Assembly: GCA_002842465.1 (NCBI GenBank)
Contig: PHDA01000019.1
Location: 1 to 56,777, forward strand
DNA length: 56,777 nucleotides
DNA from: Bacteroidetes bacterium HGW-Bacteroidetes-7
GTDB taxonomy: Bacteria > Bacteroidota > Bacteroidia > Bacteroidales > UBA932
Direction of reading: 5' to 3'
Shown here piece by piece: positions 25,479-32,908 of this stretch (position 1 is its first letter; each line of letters begins with the position of its first letter). Under the pieces are notes generated by a model that was not told the DNA's origin, made no database searches, and saw only the letters and a program-made list of their open reading frames with translations. Made by a program: the position numbers and the translations under genes.

Positions 25479-26705
25479 ATGTTTTCATTCAGAACTACCC
25501 CGTTACTGGAACAACCAGACCTGGTACTTAAAGGAGGTAAACTAGGGCTGTTATGCAATCAGGCAGCCTGGCATCCCGAATATGGTGAGTATCTATTTGA
25601 AACACTGTATAAAAAGGGACTTCTGAAAAGAGTTTTTATGCCAGAACATGGCCTCTTTGGAGAGTTGCAGGATCAGGTTAAACTTGATAAAACTGATGCT
25701 TACAAAAACCTGGGAATGGAAGGTTGTGAATTTGTATCACTATACGGAACCGGCGAAGAGTCCCTTAGTGCAAGGGCTGATAAACTAACAGATATTGATG
25801 CCCTTATTATTGAGTTGCAAGATGTAGGTTCAAGATACTACACATTTAATACTACTATTCTGAACCTTTTTAAAACTTTAAAAAATGAGAATATTAATCT
25901 GCCTGTTTACCTGATTGATCGTATTAACCCTGCAGGAAGGCAGGTTGAGGGGACCATGCTAAGAAAAGAGTACGAATCCTTTATTGGTATAGAGGGCATT
26001 CTTCATAGACATGGTCTGACCATAGGAGAGGTTGCTCACCTGTTATACAATGAATTAAATGCAAAATTTCCTCTTCATATTATCTCTTACTCTGCTCAAT
26101 CAATTTCCAGAGAAATGCTGCCTTGGAGCATATCACCATCACCAAATATACCTGGGCTCTTCACCTGTCATTTTTACAGCGGACAATGTCTCTGGGAAGG
26201 CACTAATGTGAGTGAAGGAAGAGGCACAACCAGACCATTCGAAATTTTTGGTGCTCCTTTTATGGAGACACTTACAAAATACAATAAAACAAATAATTAC
26301 TCAAACTGGAATACTCCGGAACACCCTATTCATGACCCTGCTGTTTTTGTAAGATGGGCAAAATACATCCCTGTATTTCACAAATATGCCGGCGAAGTTT
26401 GCTTCGGATTTCAGCTCCATCCGGTGCCTGGTGTTCAATACCACGCACTGGCACACAATTTGCGAATAATGAATTTCGTTCGTACAACCTGCCCTGAATT
26501 TTCCTTTAGAGAGGGAAAATATGAGGCAGGTAACGACAGAACAGCAATTGAACTTCTTTTAGGTGACCCTATTCTGCTAGATTATGTGAGTGGTAAAAAT
26601 TCATGGGATGATGCCAGAGAACATATGAAGGTTGAGGAGCAGAAATGGATCAGAAAAGCAAAGAGGTTTATGTTATACGAAGAGCAACTGTTCAGAAGTA
26701 AATAG
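25479..26705 (+). CDS. DUF1343 / NamZ-like exo-beta-N-acetylmuramidase
   Basis: A 408-residue protein of the DUF1343 family (glycoside hydrolase family GH171). Studied members release terminal N-acetylmuramic acid from peptidoglycan fragments. Recognition motifs are MPEHGLFGELQDQ, LIIELQDVGSRYYTFNTTI and VYLIDRINPAGRQVEG. There is no signal peptide, so unlike many family members this one appears cytoplasmic. It starts one base after the mutase stop, implying co-translation and a role in recycling wall sugars. The activity is by family only. Confidence 0.85.
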   Translation: MFSFRTTPLLEQPDLVLKGGKLGLLCNQAAWHPEYGEYLFETLYKKGLLKRVFMPEHGLFGELQDQVKLDKTDAYKNLGMEGCEFVSLYGTGEESLSARADKLTDIDALIIELQDVGSRYYTFNTTILNLFKTLKNENINLPVYLIDRINPAGRQVEGTMLRKEYESFIGIEGILHRHGLTIGEVAHLLYNELNAKFPLHIISYSAQSISREMLPWSISPSPNIPGLFTCHFYSGQCLWEGTNVSEGRGTTRPFEIFGAPFMETLTKYNKTNNYSNWNTPEHPIHDPAVFVRWAKYIPVFHKYAGEVCFGFQLHPVPGVQYHALAHNLRIMNFVRTTCPEFSFREGKYEAGNDRTAIELLLGDPILLDYVSGKNSWDDAREHMKVEEQKWIRKAKRFMLYEEQLFRSK

Positions 26706-26731
26706 TGTGAATTTTAAAATATTTAGTAAAA

Positions 26732-27484
26732 ATGGCAAATCCGGTTTTATCAGAAAAAATTTTCAGAGAAGCATCTGCAGATCAGGCAAGTGGAGTAATG
26801 ACAGTGGGGGGAACAGCAGTTAAATCGCTGGTACTTGTTTTAATGGTTTTAGCAGGGGCATCATACACGTGGAAAGTGTTTTACGAGGCAATTAATCCTG
26901 CATCAGTTAACCCATGGATGTGGGGAGGTGCTATCGGAGGGTTTATTACTGCAATAATTATAAGCTTCAAACCAAACCTGGCACAATATCTTGCTCCTCT
27001 TTATGCTGTCTTACAGGGTCTCTTCCTTGGGGCTATTTCTGCAATGTTTAATCAGGCTTTTGCTGAGAGTGCTCCCGGAATAGTAATGAATGCTACCCTT
27101 CTTACAATTATAACAGCAATGGTAATGCTTTTGATTTACCGTTCAAGAATAATCAAGGTTGATGGCAAGTTTGCTAAAATGATGATTATAGCAGTAGGTG
27201 CAATTGCTTTCTACTACTTCATAAACATTATACTGTCATTATTTGGTGTAAATTTAACCATGTTGCACAATAGTGGTCCGTTAAGCATTGGGATTAGTAT
27301 TGTTATTATATTGGTTGCAGCATTTAGCCTTTTACTTGATTTTAATTTTATTGAGAAGGCATCTGCTGCCGGTGCTCCAAAATATATGGAGTGGTATGGC
27401 GCTTTTGCACTTATGGTAACTATCATCTGGCTATACCTTGAAATCCTCAGACTTTTGGCTAAGTTTGCCGGAAACAGAGATTAA
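26732..27484 (+). CDS. Bax inhibitor-1 / YccA-type membrane protein
   Basis: A 250-residue integral membrane protein of the BI-1-like superfamily, with about seven hydrophobic segments after a 25-residue soluble head. Family-typical are NPVLSEKIFREAS at the start, the first helix region LVLVLMVLAGASYTW and the C-terminal acidic pair region LLLDFNFIEKASAAGAPKYMEWYGAF. Related proteins are pH-sensitive Ca2+ leak channels (YetJ) or FtsH-linked (YccA). The exact role here is unknown. Confidence 0.87.
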   Translation: MANPVLSEKIFREASADQASGVMTVGGTAVKSLVLVLMVLAGASYTWKVFYEAINPASVNPWMWGGAIGGFITAIIISFKPNLAQYLAPLYAVLQGLFLGAISAMFNQAFAESAPGIVMNATLLTIITAMVMLLIYRSRIIKVDGKFAKMMIIAVGAIAFYYFINIILSLFGVNLTMLHNSGPLSIGISIVIILVAAFSLLLDFNFIEKASAAGAPKYMEWYGAFALMVTIIWLYLEILRLLAKFAGNRD

Positions 27485-27496
27485 TGTATTTAAATG

Positions 27497-27527
27497 TTTG
27501 CATAGTTATATTTATTTTGTACTTTTG
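27497..27527 (+). promoter_or_regulatory. Promoter of the L31 gene
   Basis: TTTG at 27497-27500, exactly 19 bases, TACTTTTG at 27520-27527. One of the best consensus promoters in the window, suited to a highly expressed ribosomal protein gene. Confidence 0.8.
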
Positions 27528-27556
27528 CAACCCCATAATAATTAAATTTTAAAGTA

Positions 27557-27808
27557 ATGAAAAAAGGAATCCATCCCGAAACCTACCGTCTTGTAGCTTT
27601 CAAGGATATGTCAAACGACCATGTATTTATTACACGTTCGTGTGCGAATACAAGAGAGACTCTTACTCATGAAGGTGTTGAGTACCCTCTGATTAAGCTT
27701 GAGATTTCAAACACATCTCACCCATTCTATACAGGTAAGATGAAGCTTGTAGATACTGCGGGTCGCGTTGACAAATTCATCAACAGATACAAGAATGTTA
27801 AAAAGTAA
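27557..27808 (+). CDS. rpmE2: Ribosomal protein L31 type B
   Basis: An 83-residue large-subunit protein of the type B (YkgM-like) class, opening with [21 protein letters not shown] and ending in the [21 protein letters not shown] block. It lacks the four zinc-binding cysteines of type A L31 (only one Cys, in RSCANTRE), so it does not need zinc. It has its own strong promoter and terminator. Confidence 0.96.
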   Translation: MKKGIHPETYRLVAFKDMSNDHVFITRSCANTRETLTHEGVEYPLIKLEISNTSHPFYTGKMKLVDTAGRVDKFINRYKNVKK

Positions 27809-27828
27809 TTTTTAAATATACACACTCA

Positions 27829-27862
27829 AAAAAACCATCTGATTTTTCAGGTGGTTTTTTTG
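27829..27862 (+). terminator. Terminator of rpmE2
   Basis: AAAACCATCTGA and TCAGGTGGTTTT pair around TTTT with one wobble, followed by T residues. Confidence 0.9.
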
Positions 27863-27968
27863 TTCTTTCCATCCTCATGCGCTCACTTGTTCGCTTCTTC
27901 CGGCTGAGGTGCCTTCAGTACAATTTAGCCTTTTGCGCTTTTTCAGATACATTCTGTCCATCCGTCAA

Positions 27969-29228
27969 TTACTTCAATGCAAATAATATTGGTAAGCTGA
28001 ATTGGACCTTTGCCTTTTTACCTTTAATAACTCCCGGTTCCCATACAGGTGATTGTGACACAACTCTGAATACCTCAGCGTCTGTTTCTTTGGTAAGACT
28101 CCTTAAAATCTTAACATTACCAACTTTTCCAAACTCGTCAACAACAAACTGGACAAAAACCCGGCCTTGCACAGAATCCTTTTTGGCTTTTTCAGGATAA
28201 ACAATATTTTCAGATATCCATTTGGCAAATTTAGTTGGGCCATCGCCCCCTTGAAATTTTGGCTTGACCTCTACCATATCGTATGGTAATGTTTTTACTG
28301 AATCAGGCTTTTGAGTCTGAAATAATTGGTCTGAAACAATAGCCGGAATTCCGGATGGATTGGCTGGAATAACTGATTTACTGAATGATGTAACAGAGAA
28401 AAGGAGCAGAATAGCTGCAGCAAAAAGTGCAACAGCGCTCATTCCCGCTTTTGATTGTTTTAAATTTTCCATTTTAATAAATCTTTTAAAAGTTAATGAT
28501 TTGTGGAAACTGTTTGAAATTACGGGAGCTACACCAAATTGAGATAGTAAAAGGAGTTCCCGGTATTTAATTATATTGGCACCGCACTTAAGCACATCCA
28601 TGTCTGCCTGATATTCATGCACTTCCACAAGTTTCATTTTGATAAGATAAACAAACGGATTAAACCACTGAACTGCAGATATTAAGTTTAGAAGCACAAT
28701 ATCAAGTGTGTGGTTTCTTTTTATGTGCGAAACCTCGTGCTTTATTATCATCTCTCTCTCTTCACCCTCATAAATCATTGGGATAAAAAGAGATTTTCCG
28801 AATGAGAAAGGTGAATCCAGGTTTGAAGTTATATATGTAGAATAAAACTGGTTTTTGTCTACAAGAGAGCTTTGTTTTTTAATTTTAAGCACTCTTTTAA
28901 TACTAAGAATTGAAACAGCCAGATAGACGAAACTAATACTAAAATAGAAGAGTAAGTGAAAATTTAAATCAGTCAAATCACTCAATCCCCTTACATCTCT
29001 GTTACCGTTACTTAAAATATACACCGGATCGATTATATACTCTGACATAAATGGGTCCGAAACTGGTATGTTTATCAGTGGAAATATCAAAACTATCAAA
29101 GAAGATGTCAGAAGATACATCCTTTGATAACTATAATCCGAAATCCTGGATATTAACAATCTGAAAATCAAATATGCAATTAATCCACAAAAAACAGATT
29201 CAAGAGCGTAACTAACAATTGCATTCAT
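27969..29228 (-). CDS. BlaR1/MecR1-type M56 membrane metallopeptidase with TonB C-terminal domain
   Basis: A 419-residue signal-transducing protease. Four or so membrane segments flank the cytoplasmic M56 peptidase with zinc motif HEVSH (164-168). The membrane helix SAVALFAAAILLLFSVTSF near 265 leads to an exported tail. Instead of a penicillin-binding sensor domain, the C-terminal 100 residues form a TonB-C-like domain (FAKWISENIVYPEKAKKDS then GRVFVQFVVDEFGKVGNVKILRS). It lies four bases after the BlaI repressor gene and presumably cleaves it on a periplasmic signal. The signal is unlikely to be a beta-lactam, given the sensor domain. Confidence 0.9.
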   Translation of the reverse strand: MNAIVSYALESVFCGLIAYLIFRLLISRISDYSYQRMYLLTSSLIVLIFPLINIPVSDPFMSEYIIDPVYILSNGNRDVRGLSDLTDLNFHLLFYFSISFVYLAVSILSIKRVLKIKKQSSLVDKNQFYSTYITSNLDSPFSFGKSLFIPMIYEGEEREMIIKHEVSHIKRNHTLDIVLLNLISAVQWFNPFVYLIKMKLVEVHEYQADMDVLKCGANIIKYRELLLLSQFGVAPVISNSFHKSLTFKRFIKMENLKQSKAGMSAVALFAAAILLLFSVTSFSKSVIPANPSGIPAIVSDQLFQTQKPDSVKTLPYDMVEVKPKFQGGDGPTKFAKWISENIVYPEKAKKDSVQGRVFVQFVVDEFGKVGNVKILRSLTKETDAEVFRVVSQSPVWEPGVIKGKKAKVQFSLPILFALK

Positions 29229-29232
29229 GACA

Positions 29233-29610
29233 TTATTTTTTGCTCTTTGTAATTATCTCCATTAATTTATCCGCCTCATCAATTGATATACCCTCTTTCT
29301 TTGAAAGAAAAGAGACCATATTGGTAATTGACCCGGAGAAGAAGGAGTTCATTATGCCCTTCATCATTGAATTCAGGTAAATCTCCCTGTCAATCAGAGC
29401 ATAGTAAAGGTGTGTTTTACCGTAAGTTTCGTGTGACACAAATCCTTTTCTCTCAAGAATTCGAACAATAGTTGATACTGTGTTGTATGCAGGCTTTGGC
29501 TCCGGCATTCCATCAAGCAGATCGTTAACGTAGGCCTTTTTCTTTGACCATAGTAGTTGCATAATCTGTAGTTCTGCTTTTGTAAGCTCTTTTATCTTTG
29601 CTTTATCCAT
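29233..29610 (-). CDS. BlaI/MecI/CopY family repressor
   Basis: A 125-residue winged-helix repressor. The DNA-binding half has LTKAELQIMQLLWSKKKAYVNDLLDGM and PAYNTVSTIVRILERKGFVSHE, and the C-terminal half is the dimerisation and cleavage region. Two 16-base palindromes lie 20 bases upstream of its ATG and are likely operators, so it should repress its own operon with the M56 peptidase. Confidence 0.93.
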   Translation of the reverse strand: MDKAKIKELTKAELQIMQLLWSKKKAYVNDLLDGMPEPKPAYNTVSTIVRILERKGFVSHETYGKTHLYYALIDREIYLNSMMKGIMNSFFSGSITNMVSFLSKKEGISIDEADKLMEIITKSKK

Positions 29611-29629
29611 AGTAATTAATTTAAATTAC

Positions 29630-29645
29630 AACTATAAATGTAGTT
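29630..29645. promoter_or_regulatory. Candidate BlaI operator, proximal
   Basis: AACTATAAATGTAGTT has outer arms AACTA/TAGTT that are perfect inverted repeats. Its centre is 20 bases from that of the next palindrome, about two helical turns, which allows two dimers on the same DNA face. Confidence 0.65.
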
Positions 29646-29649
29646 TTAT

Positions 29650-29665
29650 AACTAAACATTTAGTT
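29650..29665. promoter_or_regulatory. Candidate BlaI operator, distal
   Basis: AACTAAACATTTAGTT is a perfect palindrome with seven-base arms AACTAAA/TTTAGTT around CA. It shares the AACTA/TAGTT ends of the proximal site, consistent with one repressor reading both. Confidence 0.7.
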
Positions 29666-29737
29666 ACAAAAACTATGCCATCAGATCAATCCCCAATAGT
29701 ACTTCCGGCACATTTGGCGTTTGAATACTTAAATGCT

Positions 29738-29745
29738 TAAATTTG
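29738..29745 (+). promoter_or_regulatory. -7 element for the TIGR02757 gene
   Basis: TAAATTTG fits TAnnTTTG, 22 bases before the ATG, with TTTG at 29713-29716 (21-base spacer). Its distance from the palindromes (about 75 bases) suggests BlaI does not directly block it. Confidence 0.5.
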
Positions 29746-29767
29746 TACATTAAAATTCTATACTAGA

Positions 29768-30460
29768 ATGAGAACGCTGCAAGAGCTTGCTGATAAATAC
29801 AACGATTTAAAGTACTTCCGGAATGATCCTGTGATTTTTCCTCGTCATTTTAAAGAGCTTTACCTTCAAGGGAAAGCATCTCTGCAGGATGTTGAAATTG
29901 CAGCCATTCTATCTTCACATCTGGCGTGGGGACGCCGTGAGATGATTGTGAGAGATTGTAAAAGACTTCTGGATGAGATGAACTGGCAGCCACTTAACTA
30001 TATAATGGAGAATAAGTATAGATGTGATAAGGTAAGTCTTCATCGAACCATTAAATGGTGCGAAATTGCCCAAATAATGGCTAGCCTTAAAGAGTTTTAT
30101 AAAGTGGAGAGTTCTCTGGAAATACTTTCAGCTGATGAGATCAGAGTGAGAATATTTGGCCGTAAATCTGACCCGAAAGCGGCAAATAAGAAGATACATA
30201 TGTTCAGAAGATGGATGGTCAGAAATGATAATATCGTAGATCTTGGACTTTGGAAGAATATCAACCCTGCAGATCTTATAATTCCTCTGGATGTTCATGT
30301 TCACAGAGCAGCACTTGAATTGGGAATAACTGCCAGAAAGTATGCAGACATAGTTACAGCTACGGAAATAACAAACTATCTAAAGAGTATTTTCCCTAAT
30401 GATCCTTGCAAGGGGGACTTTGCTCTGTTTGCAAGCGCTGCTTCAAAAAATGGCGAATAA
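29768..30460 (+). CDS. TIGR02757 family protein (DUF2400)
   Basis: A 230-residue cytoplasmic protein of the TIGR02757 family, somewhat related to helix-hairpin-helix DNA glycosylases. Characteristic segments are DPVIFPRHF, AAILSSHLAWGRREMIVRDCKRLL, FRRWMVRNDNIVDLGLW and the conserved IIPLDVHVHRAALELG. The last includes histidines that might bind metal. The C-terminus reads GDFALFASAASKNG, close to the GKGDFALFGLG pattern of the family. Function is unknown. The next gene starts 32 bases later. Confidence 0.87.
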   Translation: MRTLQELADKYNDLKYFRNDPVIFPRHFKELYLQGKASLQDVEIAAILSSHLAWGRREMIVRDCKRLLDEMNWQPLNYIMENKYRCDKVSLHRTIKWCEIAQIMASLKEFYKVESSLEILSADEIRVRIFGRKSDPKAANKKIHMFRRWMVRNDNIVDLGLWKNINPADLIIPLDVHVHRAALELGITARKYADIVTATEITNYLKSIFPNDPCKGDFALFASAASKNGE

Positions 30461-30492
30461 TATGTACCTTTGACCAAAGTGGATGTCTAATA

Positions 30493-31074
30493 ATGGCGAA
30501 TTTATATATTATATCGGGATGTAACGGAGCGGGTAAAACTACCGCTTCATATACTATTTTGCCCGAGATGCTCTCATGTAAGGAGTTTGTCAATGCAGAT
30601 GAAATAGCACGAGGTATCTCACCCTTTAAGCCTGAGAGCGTTGCCATCCAGGCCGGAAGGATTATGGTTGAGCGTATTAAGAACCTGATTGCCAACGGCA
30701 CGGATTTTGCTCTTGAGACTACATTGGCAACACGCACACATGCAAAGGTGATCAAGTATGCGCAGGCCAACGGATATAAAGTGACATTGGTCTTTTTTTG
30801 GTTAAGCCTCCCAACACTTGCAATAGAGAGAGTTAAGATGAGAGTGGCCTCAGGAGGGCATAATATTGAAGAAAAAACTATCCGTAGAAGGTACGACTTT
30901 GGAATAAAAAACCTATTTTCGCTGTATATTCCGCTTTGTGAATATTGGATGATAATAAATAACTCCACGATCCCTCAAGAACTTATTGCTGAGGGAGGTA
31001 GTATCTTAGAAACAAAAATTTATAACAAAACCACCTACAACAAAATTGCTAACTATGAGCGAATTAGAGACTAG
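30493..31074 (+). CDS. Zeta-toxin-like P-loop kinase
   Basis: A 193-residue kinase-like protein. The start at 30493 is chosen because the Walker A motif GCNGAGKT (residues 9-16) must be near the N-terminus; the longer frame overlaps the previous gene. NADEIARG supplies the catalytic aspartate region of zeta toxins, followed by ETTLATRTH, and RVASGGHNI with EKTIRRRY forms the arginine-rich phosphate lid. Zeta toxins phosphorylate UDP-activated amino sugars. No epsilon antitoxin is present; instead a 51-residue gene overlaps the 3' end. It may be a chromosomal housekeeping relative. Confidence 0.83.
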   Translation: MANLYIISGCNGAGKTTASYTILPEMLSCKEFVNADEIARGISPFKPESVAIQAGRIMVERIKNLIANGTDFALETTLATRTHAKVIKYAQANGYKVTLVFFWLSLPTLAIERVKMRVASGGHNIEEKTIRRRYDFGIKNLFSLYIPLCEYWMIINNSTIPQELIAEGGSILETKIYNKTTYNKIANYERIRD

Positions 31075-31210
31075 AGAACTACGAGAAAGTATTCTCAATG
31101 GTTTAAATATTGCCCTACATCGCCTAATTCAGGAAAAAAAGAGAAACAATTCGGAATTGGCCATCTCCACTAAAGGAAAGGTGGTAAAAGTAAGAGCCAG
31201 CGAACTGTAA
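31055..31210 (+). CDS. 51-residue protein overlapping the zeta-like kinase gene
   Basis: Small ORF starting at ATG 31055, 20 bases before the kinase stop and in a different frame, ending TAA at 31210. It reads MSELETRELRESILNG, then an amphipathic helix (LNIALHRLIQEKKRNN), then a short beta-like end SELAISTKGKVVKVRASEL. The coupling, charge pattern and the KGKVVKVRA tail look like the small partners that I recall accompanying zeta-like ATPases in other bacteria, so it may be the kinase's inhibitor. That is inference only. Confidence 0.65.
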   Translation: MSELETRELRESILNGLNIALHRLIQEKKRNNSELAISTKGKVVKVRASEL

Positions 31211-31223
31211 TCTTTCATTTTTT

Positions 31224-32789
31224 ATGTTTACAAAAAAAATATTAACACTACTGCTGGCATTGACCGGCAGTAGTTTTTTGTTCTCACAGGTCAGAATATC
31301 AGCAGATTTCGATACCGGAAGTATTGGAAATCACGCTCTTCTTGACTCTGTATGGGTCAAAACAAGTGCAAATGATTCAATTCTCACCCTCACCTATGAA
31401 ATACAATCGAGGTTTGATCCTCTAAATCCGGTTGACACAGCTTTAAGGCCAAGCGCCAGATGGTATCACTTCAGAATGGAGGGGGTTAAGGGTAAACAAG
31501 TTTTTTTGAATATTAAAAACTCTGAGGTTATCCGTCCTTTCTACTCATACGATGGAATCAACTATAACAGGTTTGAAGAGGTAGAAAGCCCGTTTCGCGG
31601 AACAATTAATAAAATCTTTACCTCTGATACCGTTTATATTTCACATTTTTTGCCATACACCTATACACGAAATTCGCAAAAGATGGACTACTGGAAGTCG
31701 CTTGAGAATGTAAAATATGAAGTTATCGGAGAGAGTTCTCAGGGTCGCCGTATTGAGATGCTCACAGTAACAGACAATTCCTATGATAACACCGGCAAAA
31801 GGCTTATCTGGATTCATGGACGCTCGCACCCAAGCGAATCCCCTTCAAGTTGGCATCTTGAGGCAATGATTGACGAGATAACATCTGATACACCTTTTGC
31901 AAAAGAGCTGAGAAAGAATGCGGTCTTTTATATAATCCCCTATATTAATCCTGACGGTGTTTATGGAGGTTATTCAAGATCAACTTCTACCGGCGTTAAT
32001 ATTGAAGTTAACTGGGACAGCCCGGATTCTTTGACAATGCCCGAAGTTAAGGCACTTAAGGCTACCCTGGAAAGGGTTACCAAAGAGAGACCTCTGGATT
32101 TGCTCCTGAATATGCACTCACAAATTGCCAGTTCTGTCACTTATTGGATTCACACAGCCGAGTCAACAACAGACCGCTTTCTTAAGGAGCAACTGATGCT
32201 GTCATCATTAACAATCAATTACACTCCATATTATCGCCCTAAAGATCAAAGCTTTTCGGCTGTTGCTCCGAGATATGTAGAGGGATGGATTTGGGATCGT
32301 TTCAGTGAATCAACTGTTGCAATAACCTTTGAAACACCATACACATATTATAATGAAGAGAGATCTGGCACATGGGTTTCATCTGAAAACCTTAAAGAGC
32401 TTGGGTACTCTGTACTTTATGCCGTAAGCGACCTTTTTGATCTTGATGGGAAAAACAGAGTTTTTGTAAACCTGGCCGATTTAAAGAGAACAAATGGTTG
32501 GGTTAAAAGTGACGCCGGTTACAAGAGATTATTTTTTGGTGATTCTTATCTGATTTCTCAAAGAGAGAACTCAAGATTGAGAGTTGTTATTCCATACCTT
32601 GAACAGGGCGAATACGACCTTTATAAATGGGTTGTCGGGCCATCGGCAGAGGTTTTCCCGAATGATGTAAACAGATGGCAAAAATCGGCTAAAATTACCC
32701 AAAAAAGGGATGGCAGATATGTTTGGAGATCAAGGGCAATTGGTCAAGGAGATGAACAAAGTGCAATTCTTCTTGTGAGAAAGAGGTAG
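31224..32789 (+). CDS. Secreted M14-family zinc carboxypeptidase
   Basis: A 521-residue exported peptidase with a signal peptide (KKILTLLLALTGSSFLFSQ). A beta-rich N-terminal domain of about 140 residues precedes the M14 catalytic domain. Zinc ligands are H202 and E205 in SHPSES and H298 in NMHSQ; the catalytic glutamate is E370 in ITFETPY. INPDGVYGGYSR supplies the substrate-arginine region. The N-terminal domain and HPSE motif resemble the cytosolic carboxypeptidase (Nna1-like) branch. A C-terminal domain of about 110 residues has no obvious homology. It starts 13 bases after the 51-residue gene. Confidence 0.87.
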   Translation: MFTKKILTLLLALTGSSFLFSQVRISADFDTGSIGNHALLDSVWVKTSANDSILTLTYEIQSRFDPLNPVDTALRPSARWYHFRMEGVKGKQVFLNIKNSEVIRPFYSYDGINYNRFEEVESPFRGTINKIFTSDTVYISHFLPYTYTRNSQKMDYWKSLENVKYEVIGESSQGRRIEMLTVTDNSYDNTGKRLIWIHGRSHPSESPSSWHLEAMIDEITSDTPFAKELRKNAVFYIIPYINPDGVYGGYSRSTSTGVNIEVNWDSPDSLTMPEVKALKATLERVTKERPLDLLLNMHSQIASSVTYWIHTAESTTDRFLKEQLMLSSLTINYTPYYRPKDQSFSAVAPRYVEGWIWDRFSESTVAITFETPYTYYNEERSGTWVSSENLKELGYSVLYAVSDLFDLDGKNRVFVNLADLKRTNGWVKSDAGYKRLFFGDSYLISQRENSRLRVVIPYLEQGEYDLYKWVVGPSAEVFPNDVNRWQKSAKITQKRDGRYVWRSRAIGQGDEQSAILLVRKR

Positions 32790-32796
32790 TTTTAAC

Positions 32797-32869
32797 GCGG
32801 TAATAGCTCAGTCGGTAGAGCATCAGCTTCCCAAGCTGAGGGTCGTGAGTTCGAATCTCATTTACCGCT
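32797..32869 (+). tRNA. tRNA-Gly (anticodon CCC)
   Basis: A 73-base cloverleaf: acceptor GCGGTAA pairs with TTACCGC, D arm GCTC/GAGC, anticodon stem TCAGC/GCTGA with loop TTCCCAA (anticodon CCC, codon GGG), T arm GTGAG/CTCAT with TTCGAAT. Discriminator base is T, and CCA is not encoded. It lies eight bases after the M14 peptidase stop and is followed by a strong terminator. Confidence 0.96.
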
Positions 32870-32870
32870 C

Positions 32871-32908
32871 AAAAGAGAGATCAGAATTTACTGTTCTCTC
32901 TTTTTTTA
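32871..32908 (+). terminator. Terminator after tRNA-Gly, overlapping the WYL gene's 3' end
   Basis: AAAGAGAGATCAG and CTGTTCTCTCTTT pair around AATTTA (13 base pairs with one mismatch), followed by a T-run. The hairpin uses the last codons of the convergent WYL regulator gene. Confidence 0.88.

Noticed and set aside
27863..27968. Stretch between the rpmE2 terminator and the BlaR-like gene
   Set aside because: Checked on both strands for a small gene or repeat; nothing convincing was seen.
30396..30968. A 190-codon minus-strand frame opposite the zeta-like kinase
   Set aside because: The kinase strand has P-loop and catalytic motifs; the minus-strand product is low-quality shadow sequence.
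30493..31210. Classical epsilon/zeta toxin-antitoxin system
   Set aside because: The small partner is downstream, overlaps the kinase and has no epsilon-like sequence, so only a zeta-like kinase with an unknown partner is claimed.
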